The notes under the pieces are model-generated. The model saw only the letters and a list, made by a program, of their open reading frames with translations. It was not told the DNA's origin and made no database searches. The translations under genes and the position numbers were made by a program. 64,000 bases of DNA, taken from NCBI GenBank assembly GCA_037045265.1, contig JBAOHV010000004.1, positions 310,001 to 374,000 of the forward strand. The letters are read 5' to 3'. Shown in pieces: positions 9,680-18,704 of this stretch. Each line of letters opens with the position of its first letter. Within the stretch, counting starts at the first letter, position 1. This stretch comes from JBAOHV01 sp037045265 (lineage in GTDB: Bacteria; Actinomycetota; Acidimicrobiia; Acidimicrobiales; Microtrichaceae).

Positions 9680-10615
9680 TCAGCCGCGGAAGCGGTCGCA
9701 CACCTCGACCAACGAACCGGCGTTCTCGGGGTCGAACATCGAGTGACCCGCTCGCGTGTTCACGATCAGCTCGGCCTCGGGCCACACGCGATGCAGATCC
9801 CACGCGGAACGCATCGGGCAGACGACGTCGTAGCGACCCTGGACGATCGCTGCAGGGATGTGGCGGATGCGATCCACACCGTCGAGCAGTTGGGTCGGCG
9901 TGTCGAAGAACCCGCCGTTGAAGAAGTAGTGGTTCTCGATCCTGGCGAACGCCTCGTGTTGCTCCGCCGGCTCGCCGGTCGGGTCGGCGGGGTCGAGCAT
10001 GCAGGTGGCCCGCTCCCACTCCGACCAGGCTGCCGCGCACCGCAGCAGCTCGTCCCGATCGTCGCCGAACAGACGGCGGTGGTACGCCGAGATCAGGTCG
10101 CCACGTTCGTCCGGAGGTATCGGCGCGACGAAGCCCTCCCAGGCGTCGGGGAAGAGGTGCGATGCGCCGTCCTGGTAGAAGAAGGCGAGCTCCGAGGGCC
10201 GCAGCATGAAGATCCCGCGAAGCGCCAGCTCGCTCACCCGGTCCGGGTACGTCTGGCTGTAGGCGAGCGCCAGCGCCGAGCCCCACGACCCGCCGAACAC
10301 CAGCCAGCGGTCGATCCCGAGCAGCTCACGGATCGCTTCGATGTCCGCGACCAGGTCCCAGGTCGTGTTCTGTTCCACCGACGCGAACGGGATGCTGGCG
10401 CCGCAGCCGCGCTGGTCGAACAGGACGACCCGGTAGGCATCCGGGTCGAAGAACCGGTACTGCTCAGGCGACGAGCCTCCGCCGGGCCCGCCGTGGAGCA
10501 CGACCGCGGGTTTGCCGTCCGGGTTCCCGGCCTCGTGCACGACGATCGTGTGACCTCCGCTCACGGCGAGGGTGTGGGTCACACGGTGGTCGAGCTCCGG
10601 ATACAGGTCACGCAT
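9680..10615 (-). CDS. pip: Proline iminopeptidase (alpha/beta hydrolase)
   Basis: A 311-residue alpha/beta hydrolase that removes N-terminal proline. It shows the oxyanion segment LHGGPGGGSSP, the DQRGCGAS strand typical of S33 peptidases, the nucleophile elbow GGSWGSALALAY, the acid in QGRYDVVCP and the histidine in RAGHSMF. Length matches the family. ATG 10615 is chosen because MRDLYPE aligns with the usual short N-terminus. It is monocistronic and convergent with the HNH gene. Confidence 0.93.
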   Translation of the reverse strand: MRDLYPELDHRVTHTLAVSGGHTIVVHEAGNPDGKPAVVLHGGPGGGSSPEQYRFFDPDAYRVVLFDQRGCGASIPFASVEQNTTWDLVADIEAIRELLGIDRWLVFGGSWGSALALAYSQTYPDRVSELALRGIFMLRPSELAFFYQDGASHLFPDAWEGFVAPIPPDERGDLISAYHRRLFGDDRDELLRCAAAWSEWERATCMLDPADPTGEPAEQHEAFARIENHYFFNGGFFDTPTQLLDGVDRIRHIPAAIVQGRYDVVCPMRSAWDLHRVWPEAELIVNTRAGHSMFDPENAGSLVEVCDRFRG

Positions 10616-10812
10616 CACCCCATCCTTGTCGCCCTGTTCTCCAGTCGGAGCCCGGACCGGCCGACCATCTCCAGCAGTGGCGTCGCGGGGCGCGACCTGA
10701 TCGGCGAGGACGGCGGGAGCGGGTGGACGGGTCGAGCAGCAGGTCGAGCAGCAGGTCGACCAACAAGGCGGAGCGCGGCAGGACGGAGCGCGGCAGGGCG
10801 GCGACCCCTGGA

Positions 10813-11283
10813 ATGGCCGCAGCATTCGAGCGATTGTCCGACCACGCGGACGAGTGGGGACCGGAACGCATCCTCTGCGAAGGCCTGGACCTGATCCGTG
10901 ACTCGTCATGGGCCGATGAGTGCCGCTTGTACTCGGTGTTGTCCGACACGGCCGTGGCGATCGAGGTGGCCGCGCGACCCGGTCCATCAGAGCCGCGAAC
11001 GGCCGTGCCGACCGACTGGTTCCCCTGGGGACTGGCCCCGGCGAACCCGCGGCGCTTCCTGCTGATCGCCGACGCCACCCGGCTACCTGCGTCACCCGAG
11101 AGCGCTAGAACCGTCGGCGACGAGGGATTCGCGTCGTGCCTGCACCTGCCTATCCTCGAACGCCAACGGCCGATCGGGGCGATGCAGCTCTACTGGCGTG
11201 AGCCGCACGTGGCGTGGGACGACCAGCGCGGCAGGCTCATGCGTCTCCTGGGCCACTTCCTGTTGACCCGTTGCACCGGCTGA
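10813..11283 (+). CDS. GAF-like domain protein
   Basis: About 156 residues with a GAF-like layout: ERLSDHADEW helix, CRLYSVLSD strand, a loop, FASCLHLPILERQRPIGAMQLYW strands, then a terminal helix. Such domains bind small molecules or serve in signalling, but no output domain is attached. The reading frame stays open upstream to 10723 through a low-complexity Ser/Arg/Gly stretch made of 12-base direct repeats (gtcgagcagcag, about 10727-10760), so the true start could be earlier. It converges with the AI-2E gene with a 2-base gap. Confidence 0.6.
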   Translation: MAAAFERLSDHADEWGPERILCEGLDLIRDSSWADECRLYSVLSDTAVAIEVAARPGPSEPRTAVPTDWFPWGLAPANPRRFLLIADATRLPASPESARTVGDEGFASCLHLPILERQRPIGAMQLYWREPHVAWDDQRGRLMRLLGHFLLTRCTG

Positions 11284-11285
11284 GC

Positions 11286-12578
11286 TCAGCCGGGTTCTGC
11301 AGGACGCTCGGAATCGGGCACCAGGTCGTCGATCGATTCATCGCGCCCGAGCTTTCGAAGCGCCGAACGCATTGCCGTGGCCCCCTGCTCCTGTTCGATC
11401 CGGTCGAGCTTCGTCAGGTCCGAGTCGATCACGTCGTGGCGGTCCAGGTACGAGGTGATGAACGCCTGGATGACCGCGGCGGCCGGCAGGGCCAAGACCG
11501 CTCCCATCGGCCCGAACAGTGCCGCTCCCGCAAGCGCTGAACCGAAGGCCACGGCGGGGTGCAGGTTCATGGTCTGGCCGGTGATCCTCGGAGACAGCAG
11601 GTAGTTCTCGATCTGCTGGTACGCAAGGATCCACCCGAGGACCCACACTGCGTCGATCGGGTCGTTGATCAGCGCCACGAAGGCCGGCAACGCACCGCCG
11701 AGATAGGTGCCCACCACCGGGATGAACTGACTGACCATGCCGAGCCACAAAGCCAGCGCCAGCGGTGACGGCAACCCCAGGACGCTGAACACCACCCAGG
11801 ACGTAAGCGCCGCGATCGTTGCCAGCAGCAACCTCGAGTAGACCCAGCCGCCGGTCTTCTCGATCGCCAGCTCCCAGAGACGCAGCACGATCTGCTGGCG
11901 TCGCGGTGGTAGGAGCGTGCAGACGTTCCGGCGCATCTGGGGGCCCTGGGAGATCATGTAGTAGCTGAACAGAGCGATGGTGAAAGCCCTGAACACCAGT
12001 CCGACGAGCGACCCGGTCACGGACACGACCCGACCGCCGACGTTCGTGGCGACAGAGGTGATGTCGTCCTGGTAGTCACGCACAGCCTGGTTGAGCTCGG
12101 TCGAGGTGATCTCGGTGCCGAACGTGTCGTTGGCCCACCGCGTCGCCTGGTTGATGTACCGAGGGGCCTCATCGACCAGGTCGGCGACCTGGCTGACCAC
12201 CAACCCGATCATCACCGCGGTGAACACACCGCCGACACCGAAGATCATCACGAAGCAGGCGATCGTCGCTCGGCTGCGGCGCCAACCGCGGTCGGCGAGG
12301 AAGTTCACCGCAGGTTCGACTGCGAACGACAGGAACAGGGCGATGAACAGCATGCCGAGCAGCCCTGTGAGCTTCTCGATGGTGGACCTGAGCCCGATGA
12401 AGACCAGCACCGAGAAGCCGATGGCCAGCACCGCCCGCCAGAACCACGGCGGCAGCTGCTTCTGACCGATGATCGAGCCGATCGTCGCGGGTGCGTCGTC
12501 GAGCGCCTGCGCCCCCACGAACGCCTCGGCGACTTCTGGTGCACCGTCGGTCGGAGTGTCACTCACGCCGATCAGCAT
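11286..12578 (-). CDS. AI-2E family transporter (TqsA/PerM-like)
   Basis: A 430-residue polytopic membrane protein of the AI-2E (UPF0118) family. It has eight predicted helices, with a long amphipathic region between helices two and three (APRYINQATRWANDTFG). The conserved FIPVVGTYLGGALPAFVAL and AYQQIENYLLSPRI motifs lie near residues 270-330. Some members export autoinducer-2 and others act as ion antiporters, so the substrate is uncertain. N- and C-terminal tails are hydrophilic. The start is taken at ATG 12578, although a nearby GTG (VSDTP) is possible. Confidence 0.9.
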   Translation of the reverse strand: MLIGVSDTPTDGAPEVAEAFVGAQALDDAPATIGSIIGQKQLPPWFWRAVLAIGFSVLVFIGLRSTIEKLTGLLGMLFIALFLSFAVEPAVNFLADRGWRRSRATIACFVMIFGVGGVFTAVMIGLVVSQVADLVDEAPRYINQATRWANDTFGTEITSTELNQAVRDYQDDITSVATNVGGRVVSVTGSLVGLVFRAFTIALFSYYMISQGPQMRRNVCTLLPPRRQQIVLRLWELAIEKTGGWVYSRLLLATIAALTSWVVFSVLGLPSPLALALWLGMVSQFIPVVGTYLGGALPAFVALINDPIDAVWVLGWILAYQQIENYLLSPRITGQTMNLHPAVAFGSALAGAALFGPMGAVLALPAAAVIQAFITSYLDRHDVIDSDLTKLDRIEQEQGATAMRSALRKLGRDESIDDLVPDSERPAEPG

Positions 12579-12612
12579 CGCACCTGACCACCAACGGGTC
12601 GCGGACTGACGG

Positions 12613-13458
12613 TTAGCCGAACATCATCATCCACTGCTCGACCGAGCCGGGGCGGAACACCACGTTGCGTGAGCGGGTGTCACCGAGTCGTTCGGCAGGG
12701 GCCTGGGAGTACATGTGACCGGGGAAGAGCACCGCATCGTCGGGGACCTGAGCCAGGGTCTGGGTGAGGCTGTAGTAGAGCGCCTCCGGGTCGCCGCCCG
12801 GCAGGTCGGTCCGGCCACAGCCGTCCAGGAACAGCGTGTCGCCCGACACGAGACAGCCGTTCACGAAGAAGCACTGGCTCCCAGGAGTGTGGCCGGGCGT
12901 GTGCAACAGCTGGATCGGGATCTCACCGACCATCACGGAGTCGCCCGACGAATGACCCGACAGATCAGCAGCGGTCAGGTCGGTGACCTTCGTGACCCAC
13001 TCGACCTCGTCCGCCTGCACGTGGATCGGAACCTGGGCGATCTCCAACAGCTCGGTCACACCCTCGATCCGCATGCCCATCATCGAGCCGCCGCAGTGAT
13101 CCGGGTGGTAGTGGGTGACCAGCGCGCCGGTCAGCTCCATCTCATCAGCTGCCGCTATTGCCGCCAGTTCGTGCACCCCGTAGGCGGGATCGACCACGAC
13201 GCACTCGCGTGTGACACGGTCGCCGATCAGATAGACGAAGTTGACCATCTGACGTGCGACCGGATCGGTGGTCGCGAAGTCACGGCCGGCCAGCAACTGG
13301 CGGAAGTAGAAGCGGTCGGCCCTGTCGACGGCACTGTCGGCAGCACTGTCGACAGCACTGTCGACAGCACTGTCGGCCGCGGGGTTCACGCGGTCAGCGG
13401 TCGGTTCTTCGCGTGGTTCGTCGGTCGGCGGCTTCGGGTCAGCGGTCACGAGGACCAA
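12613..13458 (-). CDS. MBL-fold metallo-hydrolase (glyoxalase II / persulfide dioxygenase-like)
   Basis: A 281-residue metallo-beta-lactamase-fold enzyme. Metal ligands are visible in THYHPDHCGG, LLHTPGHTPGS and SGDTLFLDGCGRTDLPGG, with a late histidine in LFPGHMYS. The GCGRTDLPGGD segment is common in hydroxyacylglutathione-hydrolase and ETHE1-like proteins. The first 45 residues are an odd, Asp/Ala/Ser/Val-rich extension made from a 12-base coding repeat. The catalytic domain begins at DRFYFRQLL. No rhodanese or partner gene is adjacent, so the thiol substrate is unknown. Confidence 0.85.
   Translation of the reverse strand: MVLVTADPKPPTDEPREEPTADRVNPAADSAVDSAVDSAADSAVDRADRFYFRQLLAGRDFATTDPVARQMVNFVYLIGDRVTRECVVVDPAYGVHELAAIAAADEMELTGALVTHYHPDHCGGSMMGMRIEGVTELLEIAQVPIHVQADEVEWVTKVTDLTAADLSGHSSGDSVMVGEIPIQLLHTPGHTPGSQCFFVNGCLVSGDTLFLDGCGRTDLPGGDPEALYYSLTQTLAQVPDDAVLFPGHMYSQAPAERLGDTRSRNVVFRPGSVEQWMMMFG
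13325..13378 (-). repeat. 12-base coding minisatellite in MBL hydrolase N-terminus
   Basis: About four to five tandem copies of a 12-base unit (gacagcactgtc and close variants), encoding repeats of S-A-V/A-D. Copies differ by single bases. The array adds a flexible acidic linker in front of the hydrolase domain and is likely length-variable between strains. Confidence 0.75.
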
Positions 13459-13495
13459 CGGTAGCTGCGCGTCGGAGGACGGGGTCCCCGGGCGG

Positions 13496-14300
13496 CTAGG
13501 CCTGTGCGTACCACTGCGCGAGCAGCGCCCGGTACGCGCGGTCGTAGCGGTCGTAGTCGCCGCGCAGAGCGGCGCCTGGCCAGCGGCGGGGCTGCAACTC
13601 GACCGGCAGGAGCGGGTCGGCGACGAAGTGACGCAGCACCGCGGCGGAGAGTACGAATCCGGGTGCGAGCGCTTCGGTGTCGCCTCCCTCGAGCCGCCCG
13701 ATCAGGCTGTGCATCCGACGGCGCAGGTCGATCGCTGCTGCCGCCCAGCCATCCAGGTCCCACAGGCTCGCTGCCAGGTCCGCAGCGTCGCGACCCAGAC
13801 CGAGCTCGGGGTCGGCGATGAACCACTGGCACTGCCGGTCGACGGCCTCGGAGCGCCATGCGGGGTCGGTGCGGTCCAGGTTGTCCGGGCGGATCCACAC
13901 CCCGTCTCGCAATTCGGCCATGCGGATGCGGGCCATGGCGGTGCGCAAGCCGGCACGGTCGGCCGCGGAGCGTGACCCGGAGTTGATCACCGCGATCCTC
14001 CATCGTCCTGGCCAGTCGTCGACGAGTCCCGAGCGCGGCCATCTGGCGGCCCTGGCGTTCGACCAGCATTCCGGTGAGCTCGTACCAGCCGTCGCCGTCG
14101 GCGGTCGCCTCACCCGCGGCCACCATCCGGGACAACGCCGTGCGCACCGTGCCCTCTGCCAGCCCGAACAACGACCCGGTCCTGACCAGGAATCCGACCG
14201 GCAGCCGTGGCGGGTCGGTGCCGAGAAGCGTCGATGCAACCACCGACCGAGCTGTCAGCGTCGCCTCACCCCTGGTGCTCCCGATGTCCGCTGCTGGCAC
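13496..14300 (-). CDS. PaaX-family transcriptional regulator, single frameshift
   Basis: PaaX-type repressor family (in other bacteria it senses phenylacetyl-CoA). The N-terminal winged helix is readable from ATG 14300 (ARSVVASTLLG, GLAEGTVRTALSRMVAAGE). At about 14035 the frame shifts by one base and continues as DDWPGRWRIAVIN and the PaaX central domain to the stop at 13496 (ALLAQWYAQA). Full length would be about 267 residues, near family size. No phenylacetate catabolic genes lie nearby; the adjacent divergent desaturase could be a target. Confidence 0.8.
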
Positions 14301-14377
14301 CCTGACATCCTATGGGCCCGACCCGCCAGCATTACGTATCTGGAACAGCTGTCGCTTCGGCTGTATGATCGTGGTGC

Positions 14378-15348
14378 ATGCAGGCGATCCGCAGATCAGC
14401 TGATTCGATGCTGCCCGACGAGGCCGCGCTGACCGACGTGCTACCCACCGACCGGCTCGGACCGACCGGCAGGCCCATCGGAGATCTGCGCGACGAGCTC
14501 TACCTGATTCCCAACGCTGCCAACGCGCTCCACGTGATCGGGTTGTGGGTCCAGTCGGTCGGGGTGCTGACAGTGGCCGCCTGGTGGGGCCACCCGGTCG
14601 GTTGGGTGGCCGCGTTCCTCCTGATGGGCAGGGCCTTCGCCCGCTTCGCGATCCTCGGCCACGAAGCCGCTCACCGGCTGCTGTTCTCGAACAAGACGGT
14701 CAACGACCGGGTCGGCAAGTGGCTCGTCGCCTACCCCGCTTTCGTACCGCTGGACGCCTACCGCCGCAGCCACATGGCGCACCACAAGGAGGAGTTCGGC
14801 CCCAATGAGCCGGACCTGGCGCTGTACTCGGGCTACCCGATCACCGCGGCGTCCTGGCACCGCAAGCTCCTGCCGCGACGCCGACGGGAACTCCGGCTGG
14901 AAGAACCTGAAGCTGCTGCTGCTCGCGGTGCGCTCGACCACGGCCAGACCGGTGGCGCTACGCATCCTCGCCTGGCAGCTGGTGCTGTTCGTCGGTCTCT
15001 GGGCCGCCCTCGGGCACTGGTGGATCTACCCGGTGTTCTGGTTGTTGCCATGGATGACCGTGTGGCGGGTCCTCAACCGGCTGCGAGCGGTCGCCGAGCA
15101 CGGCGGCATGATCGCGTCGGCCGATCGGCGCCTGACCACCCACCACGTTCACCAGTCGTGGTTCACCGCGCTTCTGGATGGTGCCGTTCAACACCGGCTG
15201 GCATCTGGCACACCACATCGACATCGGCGTGCCGTTCTCCAAGCTGCCGCAGCTGCATCACGAGCTTGAACGAGCGGGCTATGTGACACCGGCGCTCGAG
15301 TGGCCCAACTACCGGGCGCTGTGGCGCCACGGTTCGTCGAGCGCCTGA
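14378..15348 (+). CDS. Membrane fatty-acid desaturase, two frameshifts
   Basis: Di-iron acyl desaturase family. All three histidine boxes are present: GHEAAH (near residue 95), SHMAHH (near 130) and, after two frame changes, WHLAHHIDIG near the end. Hydrophobic pairs lie between the boxes. The frame moves at about 14880 (to WKNLKLLLLAVRST) and again at about 15170 (to VPFNTGWHLAHH), ending at TGA 15346-15348. The order and spacing of the boxes argue for a working gene with sequencing indels. It is divergent from the PaaX-like gene. Confidence 0.82.
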
Positions 15349-15427
15349 CCCCACAAGACCAGCGAGCGCCCTCAGGACGCGAGCAAGCGACCTCGGGCAG
15401 CGGACGAGCGACCGAGGTCGGGCGGCA

Positions 15428-16684
15428 TCAGGCCGTTGCGTCCATGGCTGCACCCACGGCGGCGAGCGCTTCGGCGACCTCGGCCTCGGTGACGACCAGC
15501 GGCGCCATGAAGCGGATCACGTTGCCCCAGGTTCCAGCGTTCATCAGCAACAGCTGCCCGTGCTCCCGGCAGTGCCGGATGACCGCCGCGGCGCGATCCG
15601 CGTCGGGCTCACGGGTCGTCGGGTGCCGGAACTCCATCGCCACCATCAGACCAGGACCGCGTACGTCCACGATCGACTCGTGACTACTTGCCAGATCGCG
15701 CAGGCCCGTTCGCAGCTGATCGCCTCGGGCGTTCACGGCGTCCAGGAACCCGGGGGTCGCGAGCACGTCGATCGTGGCCAAGGCAGCCGCGCAGCCGATC
15801 GGATTGCCGCCGTAGGTCCCGCCGTGGGATCCCGTCGGCCAGCGGGACATCAGCTCGGCCGATGCACCGATCGCAGCGAACGGGAAACCCGATGCGATGC
15901 CCTTGGCCATGACCAGGATGTCGGGGGTGATGCCGGACTGCTCGACGGTGAACATCGTGCCGGTACGACCGAATCCCGCCTGCACCTCGTCGGCGATGAA
16001 CAGGATGCCGTGCTCCTCGCATATCGACTTGAGCTCGCGGAGGAACCGCGCCGGCGCCGGCAGGTAGCCGCCTTCGCCGAGAACCGGTTCGATGATCATC
16101 GCCGCTGTCTCCGCCGGCGCGCTGTGGCCGACCAGCACCAGGCGCAGCCCGGCCAGGGCCTCGTCGATCGCCTGGTCCTCGGTGCGGTCGGTGCCCACCC
16201 AGGTGGGGAACGGCGCCGTGAAGACTCCTGACGGCAGCGGTGTGTGGCCTGCCCGGTAGCCGGTCTTTGAGGTCGTCATGGCCATCGCCAGGTGGGTCCG
16301 GCCGTGGAAGCTGCCCTGGAACACGATGACGTTTGGCCGACCGGTCGCCTGCTTGGCCAGCTTGACCGAACCCTCCGTTGCCTCGGCGCCCGAGTTGGCG
16401 AAGAAGAACGTGTCGATACCGGCCGGGCTGATCTCCGCCAGGCGTGCGGCGAGGGGTTCGAGCAGGTCGTGTCGGTAGCAGTTGACCTGGGCGTGGATGA
16501 ACCGCGCCGCCTGCTGTTGGATCGCCTCGACGACCTGCGGGTGGCAGTGACCGGTCGACGTGACGGCGATGCCGGCTGTGAAGTCCAGGTACTCGACACC
16601 GTCGACGGTGGTGACGCGACTACCGGAACCGGAGGCGACCTGGAGGTCGGTGACTTGGAACCAGACGGGAGCCAGGTGCGACAT
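15428..16684 (-). CDS. Class III aminotransferase (4-aminobutyrate aminotransferase-like)
   Basis: A 418-residue PLP-dependent omega-aminotransferase. Landmarks in order: DGVEYLDFTAGIAV, NSGAEATEGSVKLAK, the phosphate-binding FQGSFHGRTHLAMA, IIEPVLGEGGY, the cofactor aspartate in LFIADEVQAGFGRTG, and the Schiff-base lysine in VMAKGIASGFPFAA. Closest by style to 4-aminobutyrate or ornithine transaminases; the substrate is not decided by sequence. ATG 16684 starts MSHLAPVWFQV. The frame is open further upstream but without family similarity. Confidence 0.88.
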   Translation of the reverse strand: MSHLAPVWFQVTDLQVASGSGSRVTTVDGVEYLDFTAGIAVTSTGHCHPQVVEAIQQQAARFIHAQVNCYRHDLLEPLAARLAEISPAGIDTFFFANSGAEATEGSVKLAKQATGRPNVIVFQGSFHGRTHLAMAMTTSKTGYRAGHTPLPSGVFTAPFPTWVGTDRTEDQAIDEALAGLRLVLVGHSAPAETAAMIIEPVLGEGGYLPAPARFLRELKSICEEHGILFIADEVQAGFGRTGTMFTVEQSGITPDILVMAKGIASGFPFAAIGASAELMSRWPTGSHGGTYGGNPIGCAAALATIDVLATPGFLDAVNARGDQLRTGLRDLASSHESIVDVRGPGLMVAMEFRHPTTREPDADRAAAVIRHCREHGQLLLMNAGTWGNVIRFMAPLVVTEAEVAEALAAVGAAMDATA

Positions 16685-16825
16685 CGGGTCCTCGTTTCGT
16701 GACTGGCCGGCGCTCGACACGCGCCGGAGGAGAATCGACGCGAGATCGTACGGTCTGGGAGATCTGCCGTGCTGCCAGGAGATGTCGCAGTTCGGGGCCG
16801 GGCAGGTATCGGTAGCCTCTGATCC

Positions 16826-17785
16826 ATGGACAGCAACGATCGACCCGACCGGAACACGGCCCCCCGCCGTGTCGGCTTCCTGGGCCCGATCGGGACGTTC
16901 ACCGAACAGGCGATGCTTCGCGAGTCCGACCTGGCCGCGCTCGAGTCCGTTCCGTACGCGTCGATGACCGACGTGCTGTTCGCCGTGGCGGGAGGGGAGA
17001 TCGATCTGGGAGTCGTACCCGTTGAGAACGCCATCGAGGGCACGGTCAACGCAACCGTCGACACCATGGCGTTCGACGTCGACGTGGCGATCCAGCGCGA
17101 GCTGCTCGAACCCGTCTCGCTGCACCTGCTGACCCTGCCCGGGGCCGACCTGTCCCGGGTGCGCAGGGTCGTGTCGATCCCGGTCGCTTCGGCCCAATGC
17201 CGGACCTGGCTACGAGCGCACCTGCCGAACGTCGAGTTCGTCGCCGCCAACTCGACAGCGGAGGCCGCCGAGACCGTCGCCAAGGCGGCCGACCCCACGG
17301 TCGCCGCGATCGCCAATGAACGCGCCGCGTCGGTCTATGGCCTTCAGATCGCCGGAGCCGACATCGAGGACCACCCCGAGAACACAACCAGGTTCGTGCT
17401 GGTGGCCCAAGAGGGGATCCCGGCTCCCACCGGCCACGACAAGACCTCGATCGTGGTGTTCCAGCGCGCCGACCGGCCCGGATCTCTGCTCGCGATCCTC
17501 CAGGAGTTCGCTGCCCGCTCGATCAACCTCTCGCTGTTGCTGTCACGCCCCACCAAGCGATCGCTCGGCGACTACTGCTTCGTCCTCGACCTCGACGGGC
17601 ACCTGGCCGACCCGGTCGTGTCGGACTGCCTGCGCACGATCCGAGCAACCCAGAGCGACGTGAAGTTCCTGGGCTCCTACCCCGCCGCCGGCGCTCACGG
17701 GCCCACGACTCGGGCCCAGGTCGACGCCGCGTTCAGCGCGGCTGACGACTGGCTCGCCGGCCTCAAGACCCACCTTCGCCCGTAA
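16826..17785 (+). CDS. pheA: Prephenate dehydratase
   Basis: Converts prephenate to phenylpyruvate in phenylalanine synthesis. The 319-residue protein has a dehydratase domain (GFLGPIGTFTEQA, VPVENAIEGTVNATVD, the catalytic-type ENTTRFVLVA near residue 190) and a C-terminal ACT domain (KTSIVVFQRADRPGSLLAILQEFA, INLSLLLSRPTKRSLGDYCF) for feedback control by phenylalanine. It stands alone, with the aminotransferase gene divergent to its left. Confidence 0.95.
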   Translation: MDSNDRPDRNTAPRRVGFLGPIGTFTEQAMLRESDLAALESVPYASMTDVLFAVAGGEIDLGVVPVENAIEGTVNATVDTMAFDVDVAIQRELLEPVSLHLLTLPGADLSRVRRVVSIPVASAQCRTWLRAHLPNVEFVAANSTAEAAETVAKAADPTVAAIANERAASVYGLQIAGADIEDHPENTTRFVLVAQEGIPAPTGHDKTSIVVFQRADRPGSLLAILQEFAARSINLSLLLSRPTKRSLGDYCFVLDLDGHLADPVVSDCLRTIRATQSDVKFLGSYPAAGAHGPTTRAQVDAAFSAADDWLAGLKTHLRP

Positions 17786-17829
17786 CCAGCTGTCAGCGTC
17801 GACCGCGGTGGCGACGGTCGACATGTCTC

Positions 17830-18255
17830 GCCGCGGCCGGCCACAGCACCACGATCTACTGCTACCACGACAAGGTCGAAGCCGGCGCGCTGCGACGCAT
17901 CGCCGCCTCGGCGTCCACCCGGTCGGACTGGACCGAATGGGTGGACGAGCTCGTCGCCTCGGCGGAGTGGATCGACCTGTTCAGGGTCGCAAGGGAGCAG
18001 CTGATCACCGGCGCCGGCATGGGACTCAAGGACCTCGCCCGCATCGCCGGGTTCGACTGGGAGGACGACGACCCGGGCGGCGAGCAGTCCATGCAGTGGC
18101 ACCGACTTGCCGTCTCCGATCCCGACGTGGACGTGCGCGCGCAGCACCGCCAGCGGATTCTCACCTACAACCGCAACGACGTCGAAGCGACACTCGCCCT
18201 GCGCAACTGGCTCATGAGCGTTGAGCTCGCTCGCATCGAGGACCTATGTCGGTAG
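17830..18255 (+). pseudogene. C-terminal remnant of a RecB-like nuclease (TM0106-type)
   Basis: The readable frame runs AGHSTTIYCYHDKVEAG, LITGAGMGLKDLARIAGFDWED, and ends with YNRNDVEATLALRNWL near the stop at 18255. This resembles the end of TM0106/YprB-type RNase-H-like exonuclease domains, where Y-N-x-x-D is the last catalytic motif. No start codon, N-terminal helicase or RecB segment lies upstream: the frame begins about 45 bases after pheA. It is therefore a truncated relic, or the 3' end of a gene whose front half has been deleted. Confidence 0.6.
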
Positions 18256-18296
18256 CGCCGGCGCAGGCATCGAGCCGTGCATCACATCGGCGACCG

Positions 18297-18704
18297 TCAG
18301 CTGCTGCCGCCAACAGGATTGACGAGCTCGGCGCCGCGCGCACCGATGTCACGAACGAACCGCTCGGCGCCGGCGAGCAGCTCCCCGACCTCGCTCGCAG
18401 AGGGCTCCACGTCGTAGCTCTGGTAGTGACACGCACGACTGAGGAGCTGCCACGAGTAGTAGGCAGCCGCCGCGTCGTCGTCGGACCAGTTGAGGCGCAG
18501 ACAGACGAACGAGGCGCGGGTGTTGCGCACTCCGACCATGCTCGGATCGGCGACCGACCAGTAGTCGTCCAGCGCTCGTTCCATCGCCTGCCGTGCCAGC
18601 ACGGCGACCGCACGTCCCCAGGTCCCGACCGGGATGGCGGCCGACCGGTCGAGCACGACTCGTGCGTCGCGCAGCAGGTCGGTTGCGGACGGCTGCAGGC
18701 TCAT
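18297..18704 (-). CDS. HEPN-like small helical protein coupled to the ATPase
   Basis: 135 residues, all-helical by eye. The C-terminal part SRACHYQSYDVEPSASEVGELL has the look of a HEPN-type motif: an Arg and a His near a helix start, then a helix of regularly spaced hydrophobics. The spacing R-x2-H is shorter than the canonical R-x4-6-H, so RNase activity is not assured. ATG 18704 follows a strong AGGAGG and overlaps the stop of the ATPase gene, so the pair is translationally coupled. HEPN partners of ATPases are common in toxin-antitoxin and phage-defence modules; a defence role here is inference. Confidence 0.55.
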   Translation of the reverse strand: MSLQPSATDLLRDARVVLDRSAAIPVGTWGRAVAVLARQAMERALDDYWSVADPSMVGVRNTRASFVCLRLNWSDDDAAAAYYSWQLLSRACHYQSYDVEPSASEVGELLAGAERFVRDIGARGAELVNPVGGSS